From Candidatus Aenigmatarchaeota archaeon (GTDB lineage: Archaea > Aenigmatarchaeota > Aenigmatarchaeia > CG10238-14 > SCSR01): DNA of 64,000 nt. Positions 43,753-52,580 of the stretch are shown here, in pieces. The position numbers and the translations under genes are program-made. How positions within the stretch are numbered: the first letter of the stretch is position 1; each line of letters starts with the position of its first letter. The stretch spans positions 62,001 to 126,000 of the forward strand of contig JAHLMT010000002.1 of the NCBI GenBank assembly GCA_018920185.1, written 5' to 3'. Under the pieces are notes generated by a model, which was not told where the DNA came from, did no database searches, and saw only the letters and a program-made list of their open reading frames with translations.

Positions 43753-43770
43753 ATGTTATACGTATAACAT
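43753..43770. promoter_or_regulatory. Perfect palindrome ATGTTATACGTATAACAT
   Basis: An 18-bp perfect palindrome, extended copy of the one at 1709-1724, in the 46-nt gap between convergent genes (mgtC end and aminotransferase end). It is not at a promoter here, so it could be a binding site for a nucleoid protein or act in transcription termination. Confidence 0.4.
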
Positions 43771-43771
43771 T

Positions 43772-45082
43772 TTAACAAATCTCCTTAACAGAGTCTTCAA
43801 AAATATCTAATCCCAAATCAGCCTGTTCTTTTGTCAAAATTAATGGAGGACAAATTCTTATCGAGCTTGTGCCAGCAGGTAACATTAACAATCCTTTCTC
43901 ACTAGCCTTACACAAAATATCTGACCTTTCCTTTATTCCATAATCTTTTGATTTCTTATCTTTCACAATTTCAATTCCAATCATTAATCCCATCCCTCTC
44001 ACATCACCGATAATTTCGTATTCCTCTTTCATTTTCTCCAATCTTTTCATCATATAATTTCCAATTTTTATTGCATTCCTTCCAAGCTTTTTCTCACGCA
44101 TAAATTTCAAAGTCGCAATTCCAGCAGCACAAGCTAATAGATTACCGCCAAAAGTGTTTGCATGAGAACCAGGTATCCAATCCATTATTTTTTCATTCGC
44201 TACAGTAGCACCTAAAGGAATTCCACCACCAATAGCTTTGCTTAAAGAAACGATATCTGGTTTGACACCAAAATTCTCTATTGCAAGAAATTTTCCTGTT
44301 CTGTAACAACCAGCCTGAACTTCATCGTCACATAATAAGATATCATGTTTATCACACAACTCTCTTACACCTTGAACAAAATCTTTCGGCGGAACAATAT
44401 ATCCAGGTTCACCTGCAATAGGCTCCATAAAAATACCGGCCAAATTTTTATTACATTCTAATATCTTCTGCTCTAAAACGTCGAGATACAAATTCGTACA
44501 TGCATCGTGCTCTTTGTTACCGAATGGACACCTGTAACAATAAGGATACAGAGCATGCTTCACAGGAAGAAAAGGTCCGAATCTTTCTTTCTGCACTGGT
44601 TTAGCATTTGTCAAGGACAAACTTCCCATTGTTCGTCCGTGAAATGAAGGTTTAAATGCGATGACCCATTTTTTGTTTGTATGCCATCTCGCAAGTTTAT
44701 ACGCTGCTTCCACAGCTTCTGTTCCTGAATTAGACAAAAAAGCTTTGTTCAAATGTCTTGGTAGAAATGTTAACAGATACTCAACAAATTTCACAGGTAA
44801 CTCAGCATAAAAATCAGAAAATGCGGCATGAGATGCTAATTTAATCTGCTGCTGTAAAGCCTGTTGAATCACAGGGTTCGAATGTCCTATATTCATCACA
44901 GAAACTCCAGCGGTGAAATCTAGATATTTTCGGTTATCAGCATCCCAGATGTAACACCCCTTAGCTTTCTTAAAAACAAGTGAATATTCGCGAGTCAAAG
45001 AAGGGGAAATAACCTTTCTATCCCTTTCGATAATTTTCACAGATTTTGGTCCTGGCTTTCTACAGATGAAACGGGTTTTCAT
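43772..45082 (-). CDS. Class III aminotransferase (ornithine/4-aminobutyrate type)
   Basis: PLP-dependent transaminase moving an omega- or alpha-amino group to 2-oxoglutarate or pyruvate. SNSGTEAVEAAYKLAR, AFKPSFHGRTMGSLSLT, LLCDDEVQAGCYRTGKF (Asp binding PLP) and SLSKAIGGGIPLGA (PLP Lys) are all present. Archaeal members of this group include ornithine aminotransferases and branched-chain amino-acid racemases, so the exact substrate is open. It would feed GDH and the aldehyde dehydrogenase at 51103. Confidence 0.88.
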   Translation of the reverse strand: MKTRFICRKPGPKSVKIIERDRKVISPSLTREYSLVFKKAKGCYIWDADNRKYLDFTAGVSVMNIGHSNPVIQQALQQQIKLASHAAFSDFYAELPVKFVEYLLTFLPRHLNKAFLSNSGTEAVEAAYKLARWHTNKKWVIAFKPSFHGRTMGSLSLTNAKPVQKERFGPFLPVKHALYPYCYRCPFGNKEHDACTNLYLDVLEQKILECNKNLAGIFMEPIAGEPGYIVPPKDFVQGVRELCDKHDILLCDDEVQAGCYRTGKFLAIENFGVKPDIVSLSKAIGGGIPLGATVANEKIMDWIPGSHANTFGGNLLACAAGIATLKFMREKKLGRNAIKIGNYMMKRLEKMKEEYEIIGDVRGMGLMIGIEIVKDKKSKDYGIKERSDILCKASEKGLLMLPAGTSSIRICPPLILTKEQADLGLDIFEDSVKEIC

Positions 45083-45129
45083 TCTAATATTATTTTTATT
45101 ATGGAAAACAAAATATATTTAGTGAACAT

Positions 45130-46146
45130 ATGGAACTACTTGAAAAATTGATTAATGCTTATGGCGTCAGCGGTAATGAAAGTGAGGTTAGAGAACTAAT
45201 CAAAAACGAAATTTCAAAATACGTAGATAAGACATATGTTGATAAGTTTGGTAACTTGATTGCCTACAAAAAAGGCAAAGCACCCCGAGTAATGCTTGCT
45301 GCACATATGGATGAAATAGGATTGATGGTCAAGAGAATAAATGAAAAGGGTAAGATAGTTTTTTCAACTATCGGCGGTATAGAAGTACCCTCACTTATAG
45401 GTCAAAAAGTTGCTATACAAGGCAAGACTCAAGTAATAGGTGTAATAACTTCTGACCAATTGGCATCTGGAGATGAAATCAAAGAATTGCCTAAAGTAAC
45501 AGATTTATACATAGATACAGGACTAAATAGAAGTCAACTAACAAAACTAGGAGTTGAAATTGGTAATTATGTGCATTTTTATGATTGCAATTATCGTTTA
45601 ATTGGTAATAATGAATTCATCTGTGGTAAGGCACTTGATAATAGGATAGGATGTTACATTCAAATAGAGTTGGCTAGGTTGTTGAAAGAAAATAAAAATG
45701 AGATATTTTATGTCTTTACTGTACAAGAAGAAGTTGGTTTGTATGGTGCAAGAACCTCTGCTTATACAATTGATCCTGCATGGGCTATTGCTATTGATAC
45801 CACAGCTGCAGATGATGTATATAGTACACCAACCCGTTCTCTTGGTGGTGGACCAGTGATAACTATGAAAGATGCAAGTATGCTGGGCAACCTGTGTATA
45901 AATAATTGGTTAATGGAAGTAGCAAAGAAAAATAATATACCAATTCAATATGGTGTTAGTGAATATGGTGTTACAGATGCTTTGACAATTTCTCTTTCTC
46001 GCGGTGGCATACCGGCAACTTCGGTAGGAGTGCCTGTAAGAAATATCCACACTGTTGTTGGCGTGGCGAGTGTCAGAGACGTTCAAAATACCATAAAACT
46101 TCTGGAAATTTTATTAAGGAAAGCTCCTTCGACTTGTCTTGTGTAA
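45130..46146 (+). CDS. M42-family aminopeptidase (TET-like)
   Basis: Large dodecameric metallo-aminopeptidase clearing peptides after the proteasome. All metal ligands are seen: AAHMDEIGLMV (His), KALDNRIGC (bridging Asp), FTVQEEVGLYGAR (catalytic and ligand Glu), AIDTTAADD and RNIHTVVGVAS (His). Length 338 fits. Likely supplies free amino acids for the fermentative genes around it. Confidence 0.94.
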   Translation: MELLEKLINAYGVSGNESEVRELIKNEISKYVDKTYVDKFGNLIAYKKGKAPRVMLAAHMDEIGLMVKRINEKGKIVFSTIGGIEVPSLIGQKVAIQGKTQVIGVITSDQLASGDEIKELPKVTDLYIDTGLNRSQLTKLGVEIGNYVHFYDCNYRLIGNNEFICGKALDNRIGCYIQIELARLLKENKNEIFYVFTVQEEVGLYGARTSAYTIDPAWAIAIDTTAADDVYSTPTRSLGGGPVITMKDASMLGNLCINNWLMEVAKKNNIPIQYGVSEYGVTDALTISLSRGGIPATSVGVPVRNIHTVVGVASVRDVQNTIKLLEILLRKAPSTCLV

Positions 46147-46255
46147 TTTCGAAAATGCCAAAATTACTATCTATTAATTACAGGATTGACATACATTTAT
46201 AAGCCCGATTTGTATAAATCACGTATCATTTAAATAATCAGCAGGAGGTGCCTAA

Positions 46256-46315
46256 ATGGCAAAGAAGAAAAAAGAAGAAGCTAAAAGTCAATCTTCTCAA
46301 TCAAGTTCTCAATAG
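46256..46315 (+). CDS. 19-residue Lys/Ser/Gln microprotein
   Basis: MAKKKKEEAKSQSSQSSSQ. A strong GGAGGTG lies 5 nt before the ATG, a TATA-like TTTATAAG is about 60 nt upstream, and a T-rich terminator follows. Such a clear ribosome binding site in a mostly leaderless genome suggests a translated gene on its own transcript. A lysine-rich head could bind nucleic acid or ribosome; function unknown. Confidence 0.55.
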   Translation: MAKKKKEEAKSQSSQSSSQ

Positions 46316-46350
46316 TTTAAAGCTAAATTTTTAAAATATCGGTTTCTAGA

Positions 46351-46370
46351 TTCTTTTTTTTCCTTTTTTT
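46351..46370 (+). terminator. T-rich terminator after the microprotein
   Basis: TTCTTTTTTTTCCTTTTTTT on the plus strand, 36 nt after the microprotein stop. Oligo-T tracts are the normal archaeal termination signal. It overlaps the stop of the convergent marC by 2 nt. Confidence 0.6.
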
Positions 46371-46947
46371 ATAAAACAACTAGTCCATTTAAAATAAATT
46401 GAACAGCAATTACAGTTAAAAGTATTCCCATTATTCTTGTTAGCGTCTCTGAACTCTTGGTACCAATTATTTTCATTATATTCGTACAGAAAGCTAGAGT
46501 CAATTCCATTAAAATCATAGCTACTACAATCGAAATAATAGCAGTTTTTAACCCATAAGTTTGTGATAGAATTATAGTCATTGTAATAGCTCCTGGTCCC
46601 GCAATTAAAGGTATTCCTAAAGGAACAACACCAAAATTTCTGTCATATTTGTATTGTTTTATCCGTCCTCTAACCATATCTAAACCAATCAAAAACAACA
46701 AAATTCCACCTGCAATTTGAAAACTTTCGAATGACAAGTTGAAATAGTCAAAAACACCCTTTCCTAAAACTGCAAATGCAATTAAAATGAGAGATGCTGT
46801 TAAGATAGCTTGTTGTATTATTTTTTTCCTTCTGTCTTCTTTGAAAGCTTTAGTCACACTGAAGTACACAGGAACATTGCCCAAAGGATCCATTATTATG
46901 AAAAGAAGAACTATTGACTGAATTATGAAGGATATATCTGGGACCAT
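46369..46947 (-). CDS. MarC-family membrane protein
   Basis: Six-helix integral membrane protein of the MarC/UPF0056 family. Family elements: IIMDPLGNVPVYFSVTKAF near the N-terminus, AGGILLFLIGLDMVRG, and VPLGIPLIAGPGAITMTIILS. Length 192 is normal. The biochemical role of the family is unknown, despite the old 'multiple antibiotic resistance' label. Confidence 0.92.
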   Translation of the reverse strand: MVPDISFIIQSIVLLFIIMDPLGNVPVYFSVTKAFKEDRRKKIIQQAILTASLILIAFAVLGKGVFDYFNLSFESFQIAGGILLFLIGLDMVRGRIKQYKYDRNFGVVPLGIPLIAGPGAITMTIILSQTYGLKTAIISIVVAMILMELTLAFCTNIMKIIGTKSSETLTRIMGILLTVIAVQFILNGLVVL

Positions 46948-46982
46948 GTATAATTTTTATACGAAGAACTAATTAAATGTAG

Positions 46983-48287
46983 ATGAAACGAATTAAAACA
47001 ATTATTCTCGGCGCTGCAGGAAGAGATTTCCATAATTTTAACATGGTATATCGCGATAACCCCAATTACGAAGTTGTAGCTTTTACTGCAACGCAAATAC
47101 CAGGAATAGCTGGAAGGTTATATCCAAAAGAATTAGCTGGAAAGCTATATCCAAAGGGCATCCCGATATATCCAGAAGAAAAATTACCAGAACTAATAAA
47201 AAAATTTAAAGTTGATCAAGTTGTTTTTGCTTATTCGGATGTTTCTCATGAGTATGTGATGCACAGAGCTTCGATTGCTTTATCCAATGGTGCTGATTTT
47301 GTTTTGCTTGGTCCAAATTCGACAATGTTAAAATCTTCTAAACCTGTGATATCCGTCACCGCTGTTAGAACAGGTTCAGGAAAAAGTCAGACAACAAGAA
47401 AAATTGCTAAAATTCTAAAAAATAGAGGAAAAAGAGTAGCTGTTATTCGACATCCTATGCCATACGGCCATTTAAAAAAACAAATTGTTGAACGATTTGC
47501 TACTTATCATGACTTGGATAAATACAATACTACAATAGAGGAGCGGGAAGAATACGAACCACATATTGATAATGGAATAATTGTTTATGCCGGTGTAGAT
47601 TATGAAAAAATCTTAAGGCAAGCAGAAAAGGAAGCAGATGTTATAATTTGGGATGGCGGTAATAATGATTTCTCTTTTATTAAATCTGATTTATACATAG
47701 TTGTAGTTGATCCTCATCGTGCTGGACATGAGCTGAAATACCATCCCGGAGAAACAAATTTGCGAATGGCCGATGTCATAGTTGTTAATAAAATTGATTC
47801 TGCTAAAAAATCGGATATACGCCAAGTAATTAAAAATACTAAATCTCTTAATCCAAAGGCAAAAATAATTCTTGCTAAATCTGTTGTAACAGTAGATAAA
47901 CCAGAATTAATCGAGGGAAAGAAAGTACTGGTGGTTGAAGATGGTCCCACCTTAACACATGGTGGTATGCCTTATGGTGCAGGAACTGTAGCTGCACAAA
48001 AATATAATTGTGAGATAATTGATGCACGAAAATACTCTGTAGGTTCTATTAAAGATGTTTACAAAGATTATCCTCATCTAAAGAAAGAACTACCCGCTAT
48101 GGGTTATAGCAAAAAACAGATCAAAGAATTGGAAAAAACTATCAACTCAGCAAAATGTCAAGCCGTAATTGATGCAACTCCAATAAAATTACCTCGAATT
48201 ATGAAAATAAACAAACCTGTAGTACAAGTTGATTATGAATTACAAGAAGTTGGGAAATTGAATTTGGAGAAGGTTATCAAGTTATGA
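46983..48287 (+). CDS. Cyclic 2,3-diphosphoglycerate synthetase-like GTPase-fold protein
   Basis: COG2403-type protein. KRIKTIILGAAGRDFHNFN opens an N-terminal Rossmann-like domain, and a P-loop TAVRTGSGKSQTTRKIAKIL (near residue 130) with DIIIWDGGNNDFSF marks a nucleotide-binding domain. The cPGS name comes from a methanogen enzyme; here it overlaps carbamate kinase by 4 nt and forms an operon with OTC. That setting suggests a role in carbamoyl-phosphate or nucleotide degradation rather than cPG osmolyte synthesis. Confidence 0.75.
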   Translation: MKRIKTIILGAAGRDFHNFNMVYRDNPNYEVVAFTATQIPGIAGRLYPKELAGKLYPKGIPIYPEEKLPELIKKFKVDQVVFAYSDVSHEYVMHRASIALSNGADFVLLGPNSTMLKSSKPVISVTAVRTGSGKSQTTRKIAKILKNRGKRVAVIRHPMPYGHLKKQIVERFATYHDLDKYNTTIEEREEYEPHIDNGIIVYAGVDYEKILRQAEKEADVIIWDGGNNDFSFIKSDLYIVVVDPHRAGHELKYHPGETNLRMADVIVVNKIDSAKKSDIRQVIKNTKSLNPKAKIILAKSVVTVDKPELIEGKKVLVVEDGPTLTHGGMPYGAGTVAAQKYNCEIIDARKYSVGSIKDVYKDYPHLKKELPAMGYSKKQIKELEKTINSAKCQAVIDATPIKLPRIMKINKPVVQVDYELQEVGKLNLEKVIKL

Positions 48288-49171
48288 AATTAGCTGTAGT
48301 TGCTTTAGGTGGTAATGCTCTAATTCATCCGAAAGAAAGAGGAACTGCTGAAAGACAAATTAAGCATGTAAATGAAACTATTTTGCGTCTAAAATCTCTA
48401 GTAAAAAAATTTTCTTTAGTTTTAACAAATGGAAATGGTCCTCAAATAGGAAACTTATTACTCCAACAAGAACATTATAAACAAACTATACCAGTAATGC
48501 CTCTAGATACTTTAGATGCAATGACTCAAGGTCAATTAGGATATTGGATCCAACAATCTGTAGAAAACATTTTAAAGAAGAATGCCGTTACAATTATCAC
48601 ACGTGTATTAGTTGATAAAAAAGATCCAGCATTCAAAACTCCAACTAAACCTATAGGTCCATATTATAAAAAGAAAATTTTTCCAAAGATGATTAAAGAA
48701 CCAGAAGGATGGAGAAGGGTTGTACCTTCGCCTAAACCAGTAAAAATTATTGACATCGAGGAAATTAGAAGTTTAGTTAAAAGAAATTTTGTTGTAATCG
48801 CATGCGGTGGCGGAGGAATACCGGTAATAAAGGAAAAAAACAAGTTTGTAGGTGTAGAAGCTGTAATTGATAAAGATTATTCAACTGCAAAGCTGGCTAC
48901 CCAATTAAAAGCTAAAGTTCTTATTTTCTTAACCGATGTTCCACATGTCTATTTAAATTATGGACAAAAAGATCAGAAACCAATTTTAAAACTAAAGAAA
49001 AAAGATGCAAGAATTCTTTTAGACTCAGGAGAATTCAAAGAAGGTTCTATGAAACCAAAAATTGAAGCTAGCATAAACTTTTTAGAAAAAGGTGGTAAGA
49101 GAGTGATAATTACATCTCCACAAGAAATAAATTATGCATTAGCTGGAAGAGGAGGAACTGTGATTGAATGA
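48284..49171 (+). CDS. arcC: Carbamate kinase
   Basis: Makes ATP and carbamate from carbamoyl phosphate and ADP. AVVALGGNALIHPKERGT, LVLTNGNGPQIGNLLLQ, DTLDAMTQGQLGYWIQQ, VIACGGGGIPVI and VEAVIDKDYSTAKLATQLKAK all match the family. At 295 residues it is standard. Four-nt overlaps with both neighbours show tight translational coupling with the carbamoyltransferase. Confidence 0.95.
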   Translation: MKLAVVALGGNALIHPKERGTAERQIKHVNETILRLKSLVKKFSLVLTNGNGPQIGNLLLQQEHYKQTIPVMPLDTLDAMTQGQLGYWIQQSVENILKKNAVTIITRVLVDKKDPAFKTPTKPIGPYYKKKIFPKMIKEPEGWRRVVPSPKPVKIIDIEEIRSLVKRNFVVIACGGGGIPVIKEKNKFVGVEAVIDKDYSTAKLATQLKAKVLIFLTDVPHVYLNYGQKDQKPILKLKKKDARILLDSGEFKEGSMKPKIEASINFLEKGGKRVIITSPQEINYALAGRGGTVIE

Positions 49172-50034
49172 AGCATTTGCTATCGATGAATGATTTGTCT
49201 AAAGTAGATATAGAAAAAATATTTCGATTAACTGATAAGTTGAAAAATAAACAAACAAACGATTTAAAAGGAAAGAATATTGCACTAATTTTCCAAAAAC
49301 CATCTACTAGAACAAGAGTTTCTTTTACAGTTGCTATTAATCAATTAGGCGGAAATGCGATAACATTAAATTGGAATGAACTACAGTTAGGAAGAGGAGA
49401 AACTGTAGAAGATACTACACGAGTATTAGAAAGATATGTTGATGCAATTGTTGCTCGTGTATTTTCGCATGAAGATTTAGTGAAAATGGCTAAGATATCT
49501 AAAGTACCAGTTATTAATGCGCTATCAGATTTAGAGCACCCATGCCAAGCTTTAGCTGATTTGTACACAATAAAGCAGAAAAAGAAAAATTTGAGAAGGT
49601 TGAAAATAGTTTTTCTTGGCGATGGTGCTAATAACACGTTTCATTCTTTGATATTAGCTTGTGAAAAATTTGGTTTAGATATAGTTGTCTCTTGTCCAAA
49701 TAATTATCGACCGAAAGTTAGAGCTAAATACAAAATCATAGAAGATCCAAAAGAAGCAGTTAAAGATGCGGATATACTCTATACAGATGTTTTCGTTAGC
49801 ATGGGCCAAGAAACTGAACAAGAAAAAAGATTGAAAGAATTACAAAAATATCAACTGAATTCTAAATTGGTTGAATTAGCTAAGAAAGATGTTATCGTAC
49901 TTCATCCATTACCCGCTCATAGAGGACAAGAAATAACTTCCGATGTTATAGATGGGGAAAATTCTGTTGTTTTCGATCAAGCTGAGAACAGATTGCATAC
50001 CGAGAAAGCTATTCTCTATCTTTTAATGAAATAA
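49168..50034 (+). CDS. argF: Ornithine carbamoyltransferase-like enzyme with HPLP in the active site
   Basis: Transfers or removes a carbamoyl group with carbamoyl phosphate. The carbamoyl-phosphate site FQKPSTRTRVSFTVAINQLGG and DLEHPCQALADLYTI are typical; DVFVSMGQE is the ornithine-side SMG motif of OTCs. However, the usual HCLP is HPLPAHRGQE, with Pro (as in ATCases) replacing Cys. Length 288 is slightly short. With carbamate kinase next door a catabolic, ATP-yielding direction is likely. Substrate identity should be treated as open. Confidence 0.85.
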   Translation: MKHLLSMNDLSKVDIEKIFRLTDKLKNKQTNDLKGKNIALIFQKPSTRTRVSFTVAINQLGGNAITLNWNELQLGRGETVEDTTRVLERYVDAIVARVFSHEDLVKMAKISKVPVINALSDLEHPCQALADLYTIKQKKKNLRRLKIVFLGDGANNTFHSLILACEKFGLDIVVSCPNNYRPKVRAKYKIIEDPKEAVKDADILYTDVFVSMGQETEQEKRLKELQKYQLNSKLVELAKKDVIVLHPLPAHRGQEITSDVIDGENSVVFDQAENRLHTEKAILYLLMK

Positions 50035-50056
50035 ATACCAGAACTAAAAATTAAGT

Positions 50057-51058
50057 ATGGAAATTAAGGGTATTTCAACTGTTATCGCTTCTGTTCTAAT
50101 GCTTATGATTGTCATAGCTTTAGCTGGCACTGCTTATCTATATATCTCAGGAACATTTACCAGCAAGACAGCGACAACATTTGAGATAATAGAATCTGTT
50201 AACGATACTGTTACAATAAGAAATTCTGGAACTGAGTCGATAACAAACATAAAAGCTACATTGGACGGTGGTGATGTTAACATTGCTGTGGTTCCGAATA
50301 TACAAGGATTAGTTGGATACTGGAGCTTTAATGAAGGGAGTGGAAGTACAACAGCTGATAACAGTGGAAACGGGAATGTAGGCACTTTATTTAATAATCC
50401 TACTTGGGTTGATGGAAAGTTTGGAAAAGCTTTATGGTTTGACGGTGTGGATGATTATGTACTCACAGGTTCTACTGGTTTGAACAATCAAGAAATTACT
50501 ATAAATGTGTGGATTAAACCTGATACATCTAATAATCCAATATATTCTGGACAAAATAGGATAGCAAGTGTTTTAGCTAATGGTGGGTTTTATCTGTATA
50601 ATGACATAGGGGATGGAAAATCAGCGGCACATATAGTACATTATTGGGGGAGATGGAGCTATACATCAACTCCGGATAATATTATAGAAAATGGTAAATG
50701 GTATCCTATTGCATTTGTTATAAGCACTGTTAATGGAGGTACGCAAAGAATTTATGTAAATGGTGAATTACGGGGTGAAAACACAAACATAGGATTCAGT
50801 TCTATTAACTTACTTGAACCCAATATCGGACGTGCCTCTTGGGGTGGAACAACCCACTATTTTCATGGTCTAATTGACGAAGTTGCAATATACAACAGAG
50901 CTTTAAGCGAAAGCGAAATTAAACAATTGCATTCAGGTTTAGTATCCCCCGGACAAACAGCAACAATCAAACCTTTAATCTCCTTATCCAAAGGTACCCA
51001 CACTCTACGCCTGTGCACATCAAGCATGTGCAGTACCGCAATTTTAACAATCATTTAA
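50057..51058 (+). CDS. Type IV pilin-like LamG protein, paralogue of 1814-2809
   Basis: Surface protein with class III signal (MEIKG|ISTVIASVLMLMIVIALAG), then a LamG jelly roll (LVGYWSFNEGSGSTTADNSG; FGKALWFDGVDDYV; QRIYVNGELRG; GLIDEVAIYNRALSESE) and a Cys pair tail (LRLCTSSMC). 333 residues. Its 5' end (first ~60 codons) and 3' end are almost identical in DNA to the other pilin, but the domain between them is different. It lies 22 nt after the OTC gene. Confidence 0.85.
   Translation: MEIKGISTVIASVLMLMIVIALAGTAYLYISGTFTSKTATTFEIIESVNDTVTIRNSGTESITNIKATLDGGDVNIAVVPNIQGLVGYWSFNEGSGSTTADNSGNGNVGTLFNNPTWVDGKFGKALWFDGVDDYVLTGSTGLNNQEITINVWIKPDTSNNPIYSGQNRIASVLANGGFYLYNDIGDGKSAAHIVHYWGRWSYTSTPDNIIENGKWYPIAFVISTVNGGTQRIYVNGELRGENTNIGFSSINLLEPNIGRASWGGTTHYFHGLIDEVAIYNRALSESEIKQLHSGLVSPGQTATIKPLISLSKGTHTLRLCTSSMCSTAILTII
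50071..50236 (+). repeat. Pilin 5' repeat, copy 2
   Basis: Matches 1825-1990 with three mismatches by eye. It is in the same orientation 48 kb away. Such identity between long-diverged domains implies recent gene conversion or duplication with domain replacement. Confidence 0.9.
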
Positions 51059-51102
51059 CTGATTATTTCTTATTTTTTAACTTAAAAAACAATTATTAAC
51101 TA

Positions 51103-52578
51103 ATGACAATTCCAACTTACAAAATGTATATAGATGGTAAATGGGTATCAAGCGAATCTGGAGAAACTTATACTCGTGTCAATCCTGCTAATTACAATGA
51201 AGTTCTCGGCAAATTCCAACAAGGAAATGAAAAAGATGTTGATAAAGCTATTGATGCTGCAGAAGAAGCTTTTGAAAAATGGAGAGAAATACCTCCACCA
51301 AAAAGAGGAGAAATTCTTTTAAAAGCCGCGCAATTATTACGACAAAATAAAGAAGAATTGGCAAGAATAATGACTAGAGAAATGGGAAAAGTTTTGATGG
51401 AAGCTCGTGGAGATGTGCAAGAAGCTATTGACGTATGTGAACTAATGGCAGGCGAAGGTAGAAGATTATTCGGAAGAACTACAACAAGTGAATTGCGCGA
51501 TAAATTTGCAATGACCGTTCGTTTGCCCTTAGGTGTTGTCGCATGCATAACTCCCTGGAACTTTCCTGTTGCTATACCAGCATGGAAAATTGCAGCAGCA
51601 CTGATTTGTGGTAATACAGTTGTATTCAAACCATCCAGCGATACTCCGATATGTGCGATTAAATTTGTTGAAATTTTAGAAAAAGCTGGTGTACCAAAAG
51701 GTGTTGTTAATCTTGTTACGGGTCCTGGTGGTACTGTTGGCACACATTTAGTTAAAAGTAAAAAAGTCAGAGCTGTTTCTTTTACCGGTCACCGCGATAC
51801 GGGTGCACAAATTCTAAAGGATGCAGGTGTTGGAAAGAAAATAGGGTTGGAAATGGGGAGTAAGAATCCGATAATTATCATGGATGATGCAGATTTGAAA
51901 CTTGCATTAGACGGCGTTATATGGGGAGCATTCGGCACTAGTGGTCAGAGATGTACAGCTGCAAGTCGAATAATTGTTCACAAAAAAGTTAAACAGAAAT
52001 TTGAAAGGATGCTAATAGAAAAAACAAAGAGATTAAGAATCGGCAATGGATTGGACCCGAAAACAGATGTCGGTCCTCTGGTGAATAAAGCAGCACAAGA
52101 TAAAGTTATCGGCTATATCGAAATTGGGAAAAACGAAGGTGCAATGCTATGTTGTGGAGGTAAAGTTCCTAAATTAAACGGCTGGTTTGTTGAACCCACT
52201 ATATTCACCAACACATCGTCAGATATGAGAATTTTCCAGGATGAGATATTCGGTCCTGTAACAGCTCTAACAGAAGCGAGGAATTTGGATGATGCCATAG
52301 ATTTAGCCAATGCTGTTGAATACGGACTAAGTTCTTCTATCTATACCAAAGATATCAACAATGCCTTCCACGCAATAAAACATCTTGAGTATGGTATAAC
52401 ATATGTTAACGCACCGACAATAGGAGCAGAAGTTCATTTACCATTTGGTGGAGCTAAAGCATCAGGTTCTGGATGGAAAGAAGTCGGTTGGACTGGGACT
52501 GAATTCTTTAGTGAAGAAAAAACTGTTTTCATTGATCATTCAGGTAAATTACAAAGAGCACAGATTGATATAGGATAA
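51103..52578 (+). CDS. NAD(P)-dependent aldehyde dehydrogenase
   Basis: Oxidises an aldehyde to an acid. ITPWNFPVAIPAWKIAAALICGN, VSFTGHRDTGAQI, catalytic Glu region GLEMGSKNPIIIMDDADL and catalytic Cys in SGQRCTAASR are all present. Length 491 is standard. Substrate (succinate semialdehyde, aminoadipate semialdehyde, glyceraldehyde phosphate or other) cannot be decided from motifs; a role downstream of the class III aminotransferase is possible. Confidence 0.92.
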   Translation: MTIPTYKMYIDGKWVSSESGETYTRVNPANYNEVLGKFQQGNEKDVDKAIDAAEEAFEKWREIPPPKRGEILLKAAQLLRQNKEELARIMTREMGKVLMEARGDVQEAIDVCELMAGEGRRLFGRTTTSELRDKFAMTVRLPLGVVACITPWNFPVAIPAWKIAAALICGNTVVFKPSSDTPICAIKFVEILEKAGVPKGVVNLVTGPGGTVGTHLVKSKKVRAVSFTGHRDTGAQILKDAGVGKKIGLEMGSKNPIIIMDDADLKLALDGVIWGAFGTSGQRCTAASRIIVHKKVKQKFERMLIEKTKRLRIGNGLDPKTDVGPLVNKAAQDKVIGYIEIGKNEGAMLCCGGKVPKLNGWFVEPTIFTNTSSDMRIFQDEIFGPVTALTEARNLDDAIDLANAVEYGLSSSIYTKDINNAFHAIKHLEYGITYVNAPTIGAEVHLPFGGAKASGSGWKEVGWTGTEFFSEEKTVFIDHSGKLQRAQIDIG

Positions 52579-52580
52579 AC

